The notes: generated by a model from the sequence alone, not told the origin. Positions 53,838 through 63,140 are shown, counted from the first letter of the stretch. The stretch: 64,000 nt of DNA from Maribacter vaceletii (GCF_003634105.1 NZ_RBIQ01000013.1:22121-86120); one strand, 5' to 3'. Numbers and translations: made by a program.

Positions 53838-56153
53838 ATGAAGAAGATATTTGTAGTAATAGGAGTTCTTTTAATGGCAGCGTCTTGCAATAAAAAAGAA
53901 GTCTCTAAAAGTATATTTGTAAAAAATATAAAAGAATTAAACAACGCTATTACTAATGTAAAGCAAGGAGAAGAAATTGTACTTGCAAATGGAATTTGGA
54001 AAAATGCAGAAATTAAGTTTTTTGCACTTGGAGCAAAAGATGCTCCAATTACTTTACGAGCAGAAACACCAGGAAAAGTTTTTATAGAAGGCAAATCTTC
54101 TTTGCATTTAGGAGGGCAGTATTTAGTAGTAGACGGCTTATATTTTAGAAACGGGTATTCTCCAGAAAATGGTGTTATTAGGTTTATGATTAATACTGAC
54201 AGTATTGCACATAACACTAGAGTTACCAATACGGTAATAGATGGGTTTACAAGACCAAATAAATGGGAAAATGACCGTTGGATAGAGTTTTACGGTAGGC
54301 ATAACCAACTAGATCATTCCTATATTGCAGGAAAATCTAATGATGGCGAAACGCTTAGAGTATTTTTTACAGGGAATGAAAATATTAAAAATCACCATCA
54401 AATAATACATAACTATTTTGGGCCACGACCAAGAAAAGGAGGGCCAAGGGCAGAAACTATACGTGTGGGCGATAGTAAAACAAGATTTGCACCTGGTTAC
54501 GTAAATGTTTCTAATAATTATTTTGAAGCTTGTAATGGCGAGGTAGAAATTATATCGGATAAGACCAACTACAATTCTTTTACCAATAATATATTTTACA
54601 AGTGCGAGGGTTCTTTGGTACTAAGGCACTCTAACTACGCTACGGTTAATGCCAATATTTTTATTGGAGGAGACGATTCTAATTTTTATGGAGGTATTAG
54701 AGCCGTAAATACCGGGCACTGGATTACCAATAACTACTTTTATAAGATTAAGGGCGAAGAATTTAGAAGTCCGTTAGCGGTCATGAACGGTATTCCTATG
54801 ACCCCTTTAAATAGGTATAAACAAGTTGCAGATGTAGTAGTGGCGTATAACACTTGGGTAGATTGTAAGTCGCCCTGGCAAATAGGCGTTGGGCAAAATA
54901 CTGCTAGTGCAGGAGTGCTACCGCCAAGCGAAGTGCGCTCTGCAGCTCCAATACGTTCTATTATTGCTAATAATATTATTTACAATACCAAAGAAGATGC
55001 TGCACCAGTAGTTAACCATGATAAGATGGATGGTATACTTTTTAAGAATAATATTCTGGATAATAATGGTAAAGCGTTTACAGAATTTGGAGTGCTTAAA
55101 AACGAAACTATAAAAATGAAGCAAATAAACAATTGGTTATTTGTACCAGAAGACACTCAAAATGATAGTTTAAATGAGGTGTATTATGGGTTTGATTTTA
55201 AACTTATTACAGCAGACCTTTTTGGGGTAGATAGAAGTAAATCTAATAAAATTGGAGCTGCTATTACTATTGCTGCTGCCAAAAATTTTAGGATTAATAA
55301 GAAAAATTATGGGCCAGATTGGTTCTCAACAGAAAGTAAGAATGTAGCACCTAATATTCTAACTGCTTCTTCCAAGAAAGGAGAGTTGGCAAAAATTATA
55401 GCAGAAGCAAAATCTGGGGATATTATTCATTTAACAGATACTCTTTACACTATAAATACGGCATTATCAATAAACAAAGATGTAACAATTAGTTCTAAAA
55501 GAGAAAACAAGGTACAATTGTTATTTACAGGAGATAGCAATACATCAGCCTTTAAAATGCATCCAAAAGGAAGTCTTCATTTAAATAATCTTTCTATTAC
55601 AAGTAAAACCAAACAATTGGCATTTGCACCATTAAAAGAAAATATGGCATCGGCCTATAAACTGTATATAAACAATTGTATGCTTTCTAATTTTAAATAT
55701 GTATTACAGGCCACTAAAGGTTCTTTTGCTGATACGATTAACATACAGAATACTACCATTAAAAATTGTGAAAATGGTATAGTATTAACTGCCGAAGAAA
55801 AAGGAGATTATAATGCAGAGATGGTTACAATTAATAAATGTACTTTTAAAAATATAGATAAAAATGTACTTTATTTTTATAGAGGAGGTTATGATGAATC
55901 TACCATTGGAGGGAATTTAAAAGTAACAAATTCTGTTTTTGAAAATTGTGGTAGCAAAGAAAAAAGTGGCACTATGCTAAAAACCCCAGGGATTATAAAT
56001 GTTACTCTTATGGGTAATACATTCCAGAACAACCCTGTAAAATTAGTAGCCTTATTGTGGGGCGAAAAAAACAACCATCATAGTACTAATAAAGTGCTTA
56101 ATTCTGGACTAATAAAAGTAGAAGAGCAACATAAGTTAGATATACTTTATTAA
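53838..56153 (+). CDS. PL6 alginate lyase (lipoprotein), two beta-helix domains
   Basis: 771 residues. Lipoprotein signal to Cys17 (LLMAASC). The N-terminal right-handed beta-helix (about 25-450) is the PL6 catalytic domain: NGEVEIISDKTNYNSFTNN (catalytic Lys region, near 235-252) and SLVLRHSNYATVNANIF (catalytic Arg, near 259-275), with GPRPRKGGPRAETIRVG upstream. A second parallel beta-helix makes up about 510-760. The two-domain length matches the longer PL6 subgroup, whose members include exo- and endo-acting enzymes with MG or G specificity. It precedes the Nramp-like transporter by 25 bp. Confidence 0.92.
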   Translation: MKKIFVVIGVLLMAASCNKKEVSKSIFVKNIKELNNAITNVKQGEEIVLANGIWKNAEIKFFALGAKDAPITLRAETPGKVFIEGKSSLHLGGQYLVVDGLYFRNGYSPENGVIRFMINTDSIAHNTRVTNTVIDGFTRPNKWENDRWIEFYGRHNQLDHSYIAGKSNDGETLRVFFTGNENIKNHHQIIHNYFGPRPRKGGPRAETIRVGDSKTRFAPGYVNVSNNYFEACNGEVEIISDKTNYNSFTNNIFYKCEGSLVLRHSNYATVNANIFIGGDDSNFYGGIRAVNTGHWITNNYFYKIKGEEFRSPLAVMNGIPMTPLNRYKQVADVVVAYNTWVDCKSPWQIGVGQNTASAGVLPPSEVRSAAPIRSIIANNIIYNTKEDAAPVVNHDKMDGILFKNNILDNNGKAFTEFGVLKNETIKMKQINNWLFVPEDTQNDSLNEVYYGFDFKLITADLFGVDRSKSNKIGAAITIAAAKNFRINKKNYGPDWFSTESKNVAPNILTASSKKGELAKIIAEAKSGDIIHLTDTLYTINTALSINKDVTISSKRENKVQLLFTGDSNTSAFKMHPKGSLHLNNLSITSKTKQLAFAPLKENMASAYKLYINNCMLSNFKYVLQATKGSFADTINIQNTTIKNCENGIVLTAEEKGDYNAEMVTINKCTFKNIDKNVLYFYRGGYDESTIGGNLKVTNSVFENCGSKEKSGTMLKTPGIINVTLMGNTFQNNPVKLVALLWGEKNNHHSTNKVLNSGLIKVEEQHKLDILY

Positions 56154-56178
56154 GAAAACTGCCAACAAACCACCAACC

Positions 56179-57432
56179 ATGAATAAATTAAAAACAGTAA
56201 TTAAAAATCTTGGACCAGGATTATTATTTGCGAGTATGGCCATAGGCACTTCGCACCTAGTACTGTCTACCAAAGCAGGAGCTCAATATGGTTGGCTTAT
56301 GGTAATACCAATAGTAATAGCCAATATATTAAAATATCCATTTTTTGAATTTGGAATACGATATACCAATGTAACTGGAAAAAGCATTATAGAAGGCTAC
56401 CGTAATAGAGGAAAAGGGTATTTATGGTTATATGCCTTTATTACATTGGCAACCTCAATTGCTACTCCTGCGGCATTATGTTCCATTACCGCAGGGCTTT
56501 TTATTACTATTTTTGGAATACAAGGAGTTTCTATTACTACTGTAGCTTTAGGCTTATTTGTTTTTAATAGTATTATTTTAATTATTGGTAAGTACAAATT
56601 ACTAGAAGCCATGCTAAAATTTGTTGTTCCTATTCTCTTTGTTGCATTATTAGCTACTACTGTATTGGTAATTAATAAAGGAGCAATAACTCCTGTTACA
56701 GGTTTTGAAGCACCTAAATTTTTTGATGAAATGGGAGTTTTGTTTTTAATTACCCTAATTGGTTGGATGCCTACTGCAGTAGAAGGTAGTAGTTGGTTAA
56801 GTCTTTGGACGGTAGAGAAATATAAAATATCTAAGAAAAAACCTAGCTTAAATGAAGCTTTACAAGAGTTTAATTCTGGGTATCTTATGACCGCTATTTT
56901 GGCAATTTTCTTTTTAATTATTGGTAGTACAACACTTTTTGGTTCAGGAGTAGAACTAAGTGGAAATGCAGTAACTTTTTCTGATCAGGTAATACAAATA
57001 TTTACAACGCATATAGGAAGTTGGGCATATGTATTTATTGCCGTAGCAGCTTTTGCCACCATGTACAGTACTTGTTTAACAAACCACGATGCAATAGCAA
57101 GGGTAAGTATAGATGTTATTTCGAAAATTGCAGGAGATAAAAAAGAATCAGTCTCTAGAAAATATTATTCCATTAGTGTAATTATTCTTTCGGTAATGAG
57201 TATTGTAGTACTATATGTTCTTGCTGCGAATATGAGCTTAATTTTAGGTGTAGCAACAGGAGTTTCTTTTGTGTTAGCTCCTGTGGTAGGATATATGAAT
57301 TTAAAAAATGTAATGAGTAATGAAATTCCAAAGGCAGACCGCCCAAATTTAAATTTACAAATACTAACCTACGTAGGTATTTTTTTCTTGTCTTTACTAG
57401 CGGTTTATTATGGTTGGATGGTAGTTTTTTAG
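56179..57432 (+). CDS. Nramp-like transporter lacking canonical metal motifs
   Basis: 417 residues, about eleven transmembrane segments in the Nramp (LeuT-fold) pattern. Helix 1 is GPGLLFASMAIGTSHLVLS (about 12-30). In Nramp metal transporters the aligned segment holds DPGN; here it is GTSH. In helix 6 the usual MPHN is MPTA (GWMPTAVEGSSW near 196). So the classical Mn/Fe ligands are missing. Members of this variant group occur in Bacteroidota, but I know no established substrate. The gene is 25 bp after the PL6 lyase and surely cotranscribed, so uptake of something set free from alginate (a cation or a sugar acid) is the natural hypothesis. Confidence 0.85.
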   Translation: MNKLKTVIKNLGPGLLFASMAIGTSHLVLSTKAGAQYGWLMVIPIVIANILKYPFFEFGIRYTNVTGKSIIEGYRNRGKGYLWLYAFITLATSIATPAALCSITAGLFITIFGIQGVSITTVALGLFVFNSIILIIGKYKLLEAMLKFVVPILFVALLATTVLVINKGAITPVTGFEAPKFFDEMGVLFLITLIGWMPTAVEGSSWLSLWTVEKYKISKKKPSLNEALQEFNSGYLMTAILAIFFLIIGSTTLFGSGVELSGNAVTFSDQVIQIFTTHIGSWAYVFIAVAAFATMYSTCLTNHDAIARVSIDVISKIAGDKKESVSRKYYSISVIILSVMSIVVLYVLAANMSLILGVATGVSFVLAPVVGYMNLKNVMSNEIPKADRPNLNLQILTYVGIFFLSLLAVYYGWMVVF

Positions 57433-57627
57433 TGAATAAATGATTTTTAATAAAAAACAACTTTTAGTATTAAATTGAGCTCTTTTGTTTTTTTTAGGTA
57501 AAAGGACACTTATTATACATTAAATTTGATAAGATTTGAAATGCAATTTTAGGAAGTGGTATGAAAAAAAATATAATATCTTTTTACACGCTATAAGAAA
57601 ATACTGAAAACCCTTACTACTATTTAA

Positions 57628-58203
57628 ATGAAGCTTCAAGAATATCTTAAGAATATTAAATCAATGTCAGACGAAAAGGCCGATTTAATTTCTACCTATT
57701 TTATTCAGAAATCTTTTACCAAAGAAACATTACTTATACAGGAAGGTAAGACTAGTAAAAATTCTTATTTTTTAGAGTCGGGCATAATAAGGTGTTATAT
57801 TATAGATTTAAATGGGAACGAGGTAACTACCAGATTTTTTTCTGCTCCAGATTTTTTAAATGATTATTTATCTTTTTTTGAGCAGAAACCAAGCGAAGAA
57901 AATTACGAGCTATTAACAGATTGTGTTCTCTACAGTATTAGTTATGATAATGTGCAACATTGTTTTCATACCATACCAGAATTTAGAGAATGGGGCAGAA
58001 TGCTTTTAACCTTAAATTACACGTTTGTAAATAAAAAAATGATATCCCTTTACAAAGAAACTGCGCAAGAACGTTACCTTAATTTAGAAAAAACAAATCC
58101 GGAAATTATAGAAAAAGTGCCCTTACATATTATAGCATCTTATCTAGGGATTACAAAATTTTCTTTAAGCAGAATTAGAAAAGAAATTCAAGAATTGTCA
58201 TAG
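57628..58203 (+). CDS. Crp/Fnr-family transcriptional regulator
   Basis: 191 residues. The N-terminal cyclic-nucleotide-binding-like beta-barrel (about 20-115: EGKTSKNSYFLESGIIRCYI) lacks an obvious phosphate-binding RxS pocket, as is usual in this Bacteroidota group. The C-terminal helix-turn-helix is IASYLGITKFSLSRIRKEI (about 168-186). It is probably an activator or repressor of neighbouring genes. The membrane protein gene starts 45 bp downstream and the Nramp-like gene ends 195 bp upstream; which one it controls is not shown. Confidence 0.9.
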   Translation: MKLQEYLKNIKSMSDEKADLISTYFIQKSFTKETLLIQEGKTSKNSYFLESGIIRCYIIDLNGNEVTTRFFSAPDFLNDYLSFFEQKPSEENYELLTDCVLYSISYDNVQHCFHTIPEFREWGRMLLTLNYTFVNKKMISLYKETAQERYLNLEKTNPEIIEKVPLHIIASYLGITKFSLSRIRKEIQELS

Positions 58204-58248
58204 GGCAATTTGTAATTCTTTCATGTTCTACATCTTTGTAAAAAAAAG

Positions 58249-58962
58249 ATGGATTTAGCAATAACACAAGTACCTGTTTGGTTATCAATACTTTTTATAA
58301 TTAGCTTTAGTACTATTCCTGTTTTTTTAATAAACCAAGCAGTAAAATTTGCTTATGAAAATTATAAGACTAGCTCTTTGCTAAGAAAAAGGATAGTTAT
58401 TTTTTATTGGTTGTATTTTGGAATAGTAGCAGTACTATCCTTAACAGGGTTTTTCATGAAAAATGTGCTACCGCCCAGAATAATCTTAGTTACTGTAATT
58501 CCTCTTTTTCTATTTTATATACTGTATGTGCAAAGAACAAAATGGTTTGCTATAGTATTTAAGCATATTAAGTTAGAGCAATTAGTTTTTATTCATGTCT
58601 TTAGGTTTGTGGGTGTGTTTTTCTTTTTGGTTTATTTTTATGATGTTATACCCAAAGAATTTGCATGTATAGGAGGTGCAGGAGATATACTAACAGCCGT
58701 TTTAGTTTTTCCAGTGGTAAGGGCATTAAAAAAAAGATATTCGTATGCAAAGTTAGTAACTTGGGTATGGAATATTATAGGGGTAATAGATATAGTTTCC
58801 GTGTTAGTAACAGCTATAGTTTTAACTAAAGTAGCTGTCCAAAATAATACAGAAGGAGTAAGTCAGTTCGGTACTTTCCCTTTTAGTTGGATTCCTGCTT
58901 TTGCACCAGCAACCATAATTTTCTTACATATATTGGTATTTAAGAAATTAAAAGAAGAATAA
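58249..58962 (+). CDS. Polytopic membrane protein of unknown function
   Basis: 237 residues with about seven hydrophobic segments (about 10-30, 45-65, 72-92, 110-130, 145-165, 170-195, 210-232). A conserved-looking motif is CIGGAGDILTAVLVF in the fifth segment. There are no catalytic or transport motifs I recognise. Close coupling with the Crp/Fnr gene (45 bp) suggests that the regulator controls it. Confidence 0.72.
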   Translation: MDLAITQVPVWLSILFIISFSTIPVFLINQAVKFAYENYKTSSLLRKRIVIFYWLYFGIVAVLSLTGFFMKNVLPPRIILVTVIPLFLFYILYVQRTKWFAIVFKHIKLEQLVFIHVFRFVGVFFFLVYFYDVIPKEFACIGGAGDILTAVLVFPVVRALKKRYSYAKLVTWVWNIIGVIDIVSVLVTAIVLTKVAVQNNTEGVSQFGTFPFSWIPAFAPATIIFLHILVFKKLKEE

Positions 58963-59057
58963 TTAAGAAATAATTATTGTAAAGCAACCATTTTAAATTA
59001 GTGCATCTTTTTTCTAAATAGTTTTATATAACATTTATAGAATAAAAAAGCACTATT

Positions 59058-59474
59058 ATGAAGGAAAAATGGATATTAATTATGGTTTCTCTATTTGTAT
59101 TAAATTGTAATGATTCTAAGGAAGATTGTTCATTAGTCCTTTGTTTAGAAAGAGGTTATTTTATAGAGTTGATAAGCAAAGACACTAAGACTAATTGGAT
59201 TATAGAGAATGGCTATACAGAAGAAGATATACAGGTGCTTAATACAGAGTCAGATACAGTCTATTTTAGCTTTAATAACTGTAGTATTTGGATTCCGGCA
59301 TCTAATAGTGCTCATGGAATGCATACGCTGTTAATAGATGAAATTGAAATTCCATACAGTTATGATTTTACAGAACCGGGTGATGGTTGTTGCGATTTTG
59401 GAGATTTAACAGATGTTACAGTTACCAATTATGAATTTACAGCTAAAGATTATCAAATAGAAATCTTTTTATAG
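59058..59474 (+). CDS. Hypothetical lipoprotein
   Basis: 138 residues. Lipobox LFVLNC (Cys17), followed by NDSKED. Beta-rich mature part with five further cysteines (DCSLVLC, NNCSIW, GDGCCDFG) that could pair. No family recognised. It is 95 bp after the membrane protein gene and upstream of dus. Confidence 0.65.
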   Translation: MKEKWILIMVSLFVLNCNDSKEDCSLVLCLERGYFIELISKDTKTNWIIENGYTEEDIQVLNTESDTVYFSFNNCSIWIPASNSAHGMHTLLIDEIEIPYSYDFTEPGDGCCDFGDLTDVTVTNYEFTAKDYQIEIFL

Positions 59475-59535
59475 GTAGTTACTCTTCAAATTAAAACAGG
59501 ATATTCCACTATCTTTGCCGCTTCAAAACATAGGA

Positions 59536-60483
59536 ATGTCTTATAAATTATTAGCTTCTCCTTTACAAGGTTTTACCGATTTTAATTTTAGAAATGCGCA
59601 GCAGCATTTTTTTGGAGGCATAGACACTTATTATGCCCCTTACATTCGGTATAATAAAAAAATGATTATTAAAGGGTCGTATCAAAGAGATTTAGACCCA
59701 GCAGTAAACACCAGTTTAGAGGTAATACCGCAAGTAATGACTGCAGATGCAGATGCTTTTATATTCACTATAAAGTATATAGAATCTTTAGGTTATAAAG
59801 AATTAAATTGGAATTTAGGTTGTCCGTATCCTATGGTTACTAATAGCGGAATGGGTTCTGGACTTATTTGTAATACCGAAAAAATAGACCATATTTTGGA
59901 ACGTGCGCATAACGAGACTAATGTTACTATTTCTATGAAAATGAGATTAGGATATGAGACTGCAAATGAGATATTAGACGCTTTTCCTATCCTAGAAAAA
60001 TATCCGCTTAAGAATGTTGCTATACATGCTCGTCTTGGAAAACAATTATACAAAGGCGGTGTAGATTTAGACGCTTTTCAAAAGTGTGTAGACGTAGCTA
60101 AACATACGTTATACTATAATGGAGATATTACTACGGTAGCTCAGTTTAAAAAAATGCGAGAACGTTTCCCAACTATAGAGCATTTTATGATTGGCCGTGG
60201 TCTTATTGCAGACCCTTTTTTACCAAGTATGATAAAAGCAGATACCACAGAGTACCCTGCTAATAGATGGAAAATTTTTAAAGAATTTCATGATACCATA
60301 TACCAGCAGTATGATGCTAAACTTTCTGGTCCAACCCCTATAAAAATGAAAATGTTAGGTTTTTGGGAGTTTTTTGCACAATCTACCCATGATCCTAGAA
60401 AAGTATATAAGGCAATAAAAAAAGCAGGGAACCCCTATAAATACCGAAACGCTGTAGCAGAAATTATTGCAGCGCAGAAATAA
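59536..60483 (+). CDS. tRNA-dihydrouridine synthase
   Basis: 315 residues from ATG 59536 (a TTG seven codons earlier is less likely). TIM-barrel FMN enzyme reducing uridines in tRNA. Motifs: SPLQGFTDFNFRN (family start, usual form PMxGxTD), LNWNLGCPYPMVTNSGMGSG (conserved Cys near 99), ISMKMRLGYE, IHARLGKQLYKGG, YNGDITTVAQF and MIGRGLIADPF. It belongs to the DusC-like part of the family, but the target position cannot be inferred. The following terminator ends the unit. Confidence 0.92.
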   Translation: MSYKLLASPLQGFTDFNFRNAQQHFFGGIDTYYAPYIRYNKKMIIKGSYQRDLDPAVNTSLEVIPQVMTADADAFIFTIKYIESLGYKELNWNLGCPYPMVTNSGMGSGLICNTEKIDHILERAHNETNVTISMKMRLGYETANEILDAFPILEKYPLKNVAIHARLGKQLYKGGVDLDAFQKCVDVAKHTLYYNGDITTVAQFKKMRERFPTIEHFMIGRGLIADPFLPSMIKADTTEYPANRWKIFKEFHDTIYQQYDAKLSGPTPIKMKMLGFWEFFAQSTHDPRKVYKAIKKAGNPYKYRNAVAEIIAAQK

Positions 60484-60499
60484 AACTAGTAAAATTTAA

Positions 60500-60518
60500 A
60501 ACCCCTTAAAACGGGGTT
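60500..60518 (+). terminator. Short terminator hairpin after dus
   Basis: AACCCC (60500-60505) / GGGGTT (60513-60518) with a 7-nt loop, 16 bp past the dus stop, followed by GTTCTT. The weak T-tract makes termination likely only in part. Confidence 0.5.
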
Positions 60519-60551
60519 GTTCTTATGAATGCAAATGAATATTTTTATAGA

Positions 60552-60935
60552 ATGAAAAATATAAAACATATTCTAGTACTTTTTGTTATGGTAGTTTTAA
60601 CTGCCTGTAGTGGTTCCGATACGTATAGAGGAGATTGGAAAGCTATTAATAACCAAGGAGAAAAATATAAATTAATTTTTGAGGCTAAGAGTTTTGTGGT
60701 TACCAATGCCAATGGAGAAACAACAAATTACAATTATACCCAAAACAAAGTAAGTATATCTAATGGCGTAGAAACTTATGGTTTAAATTTAGAAGATGGT
60801 AGAAAATACCAACTAAATTTTCCGCTTGCTGATGATGAATCTGTAGGTGTGTTACTAGATACTAACGGAAAGGTTTTGTATACTATTGCAAGAGATGAGT
60901 ACATAACTTACGATGCTATTTTTGCTTTAGATTAA
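60552..60935 (+). CDS. Hypothetical lipoprotein
   Basis: 127 residues from ATG 60552; the frame starts at 60525, but the signal sequence begins here. Lipobox VVLTAC (Cys19). The mature part is about 105 residues of beta-rich sequence (YRGDWKAINNQGEKYKLIFE) that resembles small lipocalin-like lipoproteins. No named family. It is 22 bp before the DUF1287 gene, so the two may be cotranscribed. Confidence 0.68.
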   Translation: MKNIKHILVLFVMVVLTACSGSDTYRGDWKAINNQGEKYKLIFEAKSFVVTNANGETTNYNYTQNKVSISNGVETYGLNLEDGRKYQLNFPLADDESVGVLLDTNGKVLYTIARDEYITYDAIFALD

Positions 60936-60957
60936 GACATTTTTAATAGCTGTTTTT

Positions 60958-61536
60958 ATGAGGAAAATCTTTATAATCTTATTGTTTTTTAGCATAACTT
61001 TTAGTTATTCTCAGACAGAGGTTAAACCTAATTTATCGGATTGTGCTATGCAATTAACAAAGCAAAAAGTAACGTATGACCCAAGTTATTTTTCTATAGG
61101 CTATCCTAATGGTGATGTTCCAAGTGATAAAGGTGTTTGTACAGATGTTGTAATACGCGCTTATAGAAAATTAGGAGTTGATTTACAGAAAGAAGTACAC
61201 GAAGATATGAAAGCCAATTTTAGTTTGTATCCTAAAATATGGGGGTTAAAAACTACAGATAAAAATATTGACCACAGAAGAGTTCCTAATTTAATGACTT
61301 ATTTTAAAAGAAAGGGAGCAGAAAAAGAGATTTCTGAGAAGGCAAAAGATTATATCCCTGGGGATATTGTTTGTTGGAATTTGGGAGGAGCAATAACACA
61401 TATTGGAATAGTTGTTGACAAAAAATCTACAGACGGAAAAAGGAATTTAATAGTTCACAATATTGGTGCAGGTCAAGTTTTGCAAGATTGTCTTTTTGAG
61501 TATAAAATTATTGGGCATTATAGTTATAATCGGTAG
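60958..61536 (+). CDS. Secreted DUF1287 (YijF-like) protein
   Basis: 192 residues. Signal peptide about 1-19 (TFSYSQ). The domain follows the NlpC/P60-like DUF1287 pattern: KVTYDPSYFSIGYPNGDVP, DKGVCTDVVIRAYRKLGVDL (Cys near 61), NIDHRRVPNLMTYFKRKG and PGDIVCWNLGGAITHIGIVV (His near 163). The Cys-His pair suggests a cysteine peptidase or amidase acting on the cell wall or other peptide bonds in the periplasm. The substrate is unproven. Confidence 0.86.
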   Translation: MRKIFIILLFFSITFSYSQTEVKPNLSDCAMQLTKQKVTYDPSYFSIGYPNGDVPSDKGVCTDVVIRAYRKLGVDLQKEVHEDMKANFSLYPKIWGLKTTDKNIDHRRVPNLMTYFKRKGAEKEISEKAKDYIPGDIVCWNLGGAITHIGIVVDKKSTDGKRNLIVHNIGAGQVLQDCLFEYKIIGHYSYNR

Positions 61537-61668
61537 CAACTATCTGTAATAGTTAAACAGTTATATGAGGAATAACCTCTTTTACTAAATTCTTATTTTT
61601 TAATAATAATATTTAGATTATGTTTGATTTTAAATAAGAATAATACCGCAATCCTTAGTAAACATTTT

Positions 61669-62283
61669 ATGAAATTAAAATCGCTAAAATTTATTGGAAT
61701 ACTTTTTTTAGGCTTTGTTTTATTAGTAGCAAATACAAGTTGTACTAGTCTTATAGAAGATGAAGTAGATAACCAGAAAGAAGAGGAGGAAAAGGAGGAA
61801 GTAATTGCAACAATGACAGCAGAGGTTAATGGTGAAGCTTTTGAGTCCTATATTATTGGTGATGGGGAAAGTGTTTCTGCTACCATAAATATATTATCTA
61901 CAGGAGGCTACCTCGGAGCTATTTCGGGTTTTGATTTTACTATAGGATTAAAAAGACCCAAAGCCATTATTTTTTATTTTATCGGAGGCGATTATGAAGC
62001 GTTAAGTAATGGAGAAATTTACAATACTATTACTCCAGATTTTCTTTCTAGTGGTGCTTATGCGTGGTATACCCAAAACAATGGAGAAGAAGAAGGAAAT
62101 GAAGGTTTTGGAGATAATAAAGAGCTTGAAGAAGTTTACGTAAAAATAACTAGTATAGATAAAGAAAACAAACTCCTTTCCGGAGAGTTTAATTATAAAG
62201 GGACTTCTTCTGTAACAGGTAAAAAGTATGCAATTACGAACGGAAAATTTTCTAATGTTCTTTATGTGTTAGACCAAGAGTAA
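61669..62283 (+). CDS. Hypothetical lipoprotein, DUF6252-like
   Basis: 204 residues from ATG 61669 (the open frame begins 45 bp earlier but the signal starts here). Lipobox LVANTSC (Cys24). An acidic linker (EDEVDNQKEEEEKEEV) is followed by a beta-rich domain with MTAEVNGEAFESY and the ending TGKKYAITNGKFSNVLY, a pattern I associate with the DUF6252 family of Bacteroidota. Function unknown; probably surface-exposed. Confidence 0.68.
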   Translation: MKLKSLKFIGILFLGFVLLVANTSCTSLIEDEVDNQKEEEEKEEVIATMTAEVNGEAFESYIIGDGESVSATINILSTGGYLGAISGFDFTIGLKRPKAIIFYFIGGDYEALSNGEIYNTITPDFLSSGAYAWYTQNNGEEEGNEGFGDNKELEEVYVKITSIDKENKLLSGEFNYKGTSSVTGKKYAITNGKFSNVLYVLDQE

Positions 62284-62289
62284 ATTAAT

Positions 62290-62331
62290 AAACAGCTTTA
62301 TTGTATATTTTTTTACACAGTAAAGCTGTTT
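62290..62331. terminator. Bidirectional terminator between lipoprotein gene and trpA
   Basis: Stem AAACAGCTTTA (62290-62300) / TAAAGCTGTTT (62321-62331), a perfect 11 bp with a 20-nt loop, T-rich on both outer sides, between convergent genes. Confidence 0.75.
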
Positions 62332-62351
62332 TCTTTTTAAAAGAGAAATTG

Positions 62352-63116
62352 TTAGTAACGAATAGTTTTTACAAAATTGGCAATACCATTTACTCCCTCT
62401 TTATGTAAATGTTTTATAAAAGCAGAGCCAATAATAGCCCCCTTTGTAGATTTAGTTGCTTGAGTAAATGTTTCGGCATCTTTAATACCAAAACCAACTA
62501 TTTGCGGGTTTTTTAATTTCATATTTTCTATTCTACTAAAATAATCTTCTTGGGTATTTCCAAAACCAGATTGTGAGCCAGTTACTCCCGCAGAACTAAC
62601 CATGTATATAAATCCGTCCGAAGCAGCATCAATCTGTTGTATACGTGCATCGCCAGTTTGTGGTGTAATTAAAAAGATGTTTACAAGCCCGTGTTTTTCA
62701 AAAATAGCTTTGTAATCACGCTCATACACATCTAACGGAAGGTCGGGAATAATAAGTCCGTCAATTCCAATTTCTGCACATTTTGCACAAAAATCCTCTA
62801 CGCCATATTGCAACATTGGGTTAAAGTAACCCATGATAATAAGAGGAATAGTAACCGTTTTTCTAATGTCTTTTAATTGATCAAAAAGAATCTCTGTAGT
62901 CATCCCATTTTTCAAAGCAATAGTAGAGCTCTCTTGTATGGTAGGACCATCTGCTAAAGGGTCGGAAAAAGGAAGTCCAATTTCAATAAAATCGACATCA
63001 TTTTTTTCTAAATCCTGAATAATGGTAACAGTGTCATTTAAAGAAGGGAAACCAGCACTAAAATATATAGAGAGTAATTTTTTGTCCTCTTGTAGTTTTT
63101 GTTTTATTCTATTCAT
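62352..63116 (-). CDS. trpA: Tryptophan synthase alpha subunit
   Basis: 254 residues; cleaves indole-3-glycerol phosphate to indole and glyceraldehyde 3-phosphate. The catalytic Glu is in DFIEIGLPFSDPLADGPTIQ (near 40-59) and Asp in GIDGLIIPDLPLD (near 130). Loop 6 region is FIYMVSSAGVTGSQSGFG, and GFGIKDAETF is near the end. A TIM barrel of normal length. It follows trpB after 72 bp containing a complex inverted repeat. It forms the alpha2beta2 complex with TrpB. Confidence 0.96.
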   Translation of the reverse strand: MNRIKQKLQEDKKLLSIYFSAGFPSLNDTVTIIQDLEKNDVDFIEIGLPFSDPLADGPTIQESSTIALKNGMTTEILFDQLKDIRKTVTIPLIIMGYFNPMLQYGVEDFCAKCAEIGIDGLIIPDLPLDVYERDYKAIFEKHGLVNIFLITPQTGDARIQQIDAASDGFIYMVSSAGVTGSQSGFGNTQEDYFSRIENMKLKNPQIVGFGIKDAETFTQATKSTKGAIIGSAFIKHLHKEGVNGIANFVKTIRY

Positions 63117-63140
63117 TACTTTGTTAGGTATTAAGTAAAG

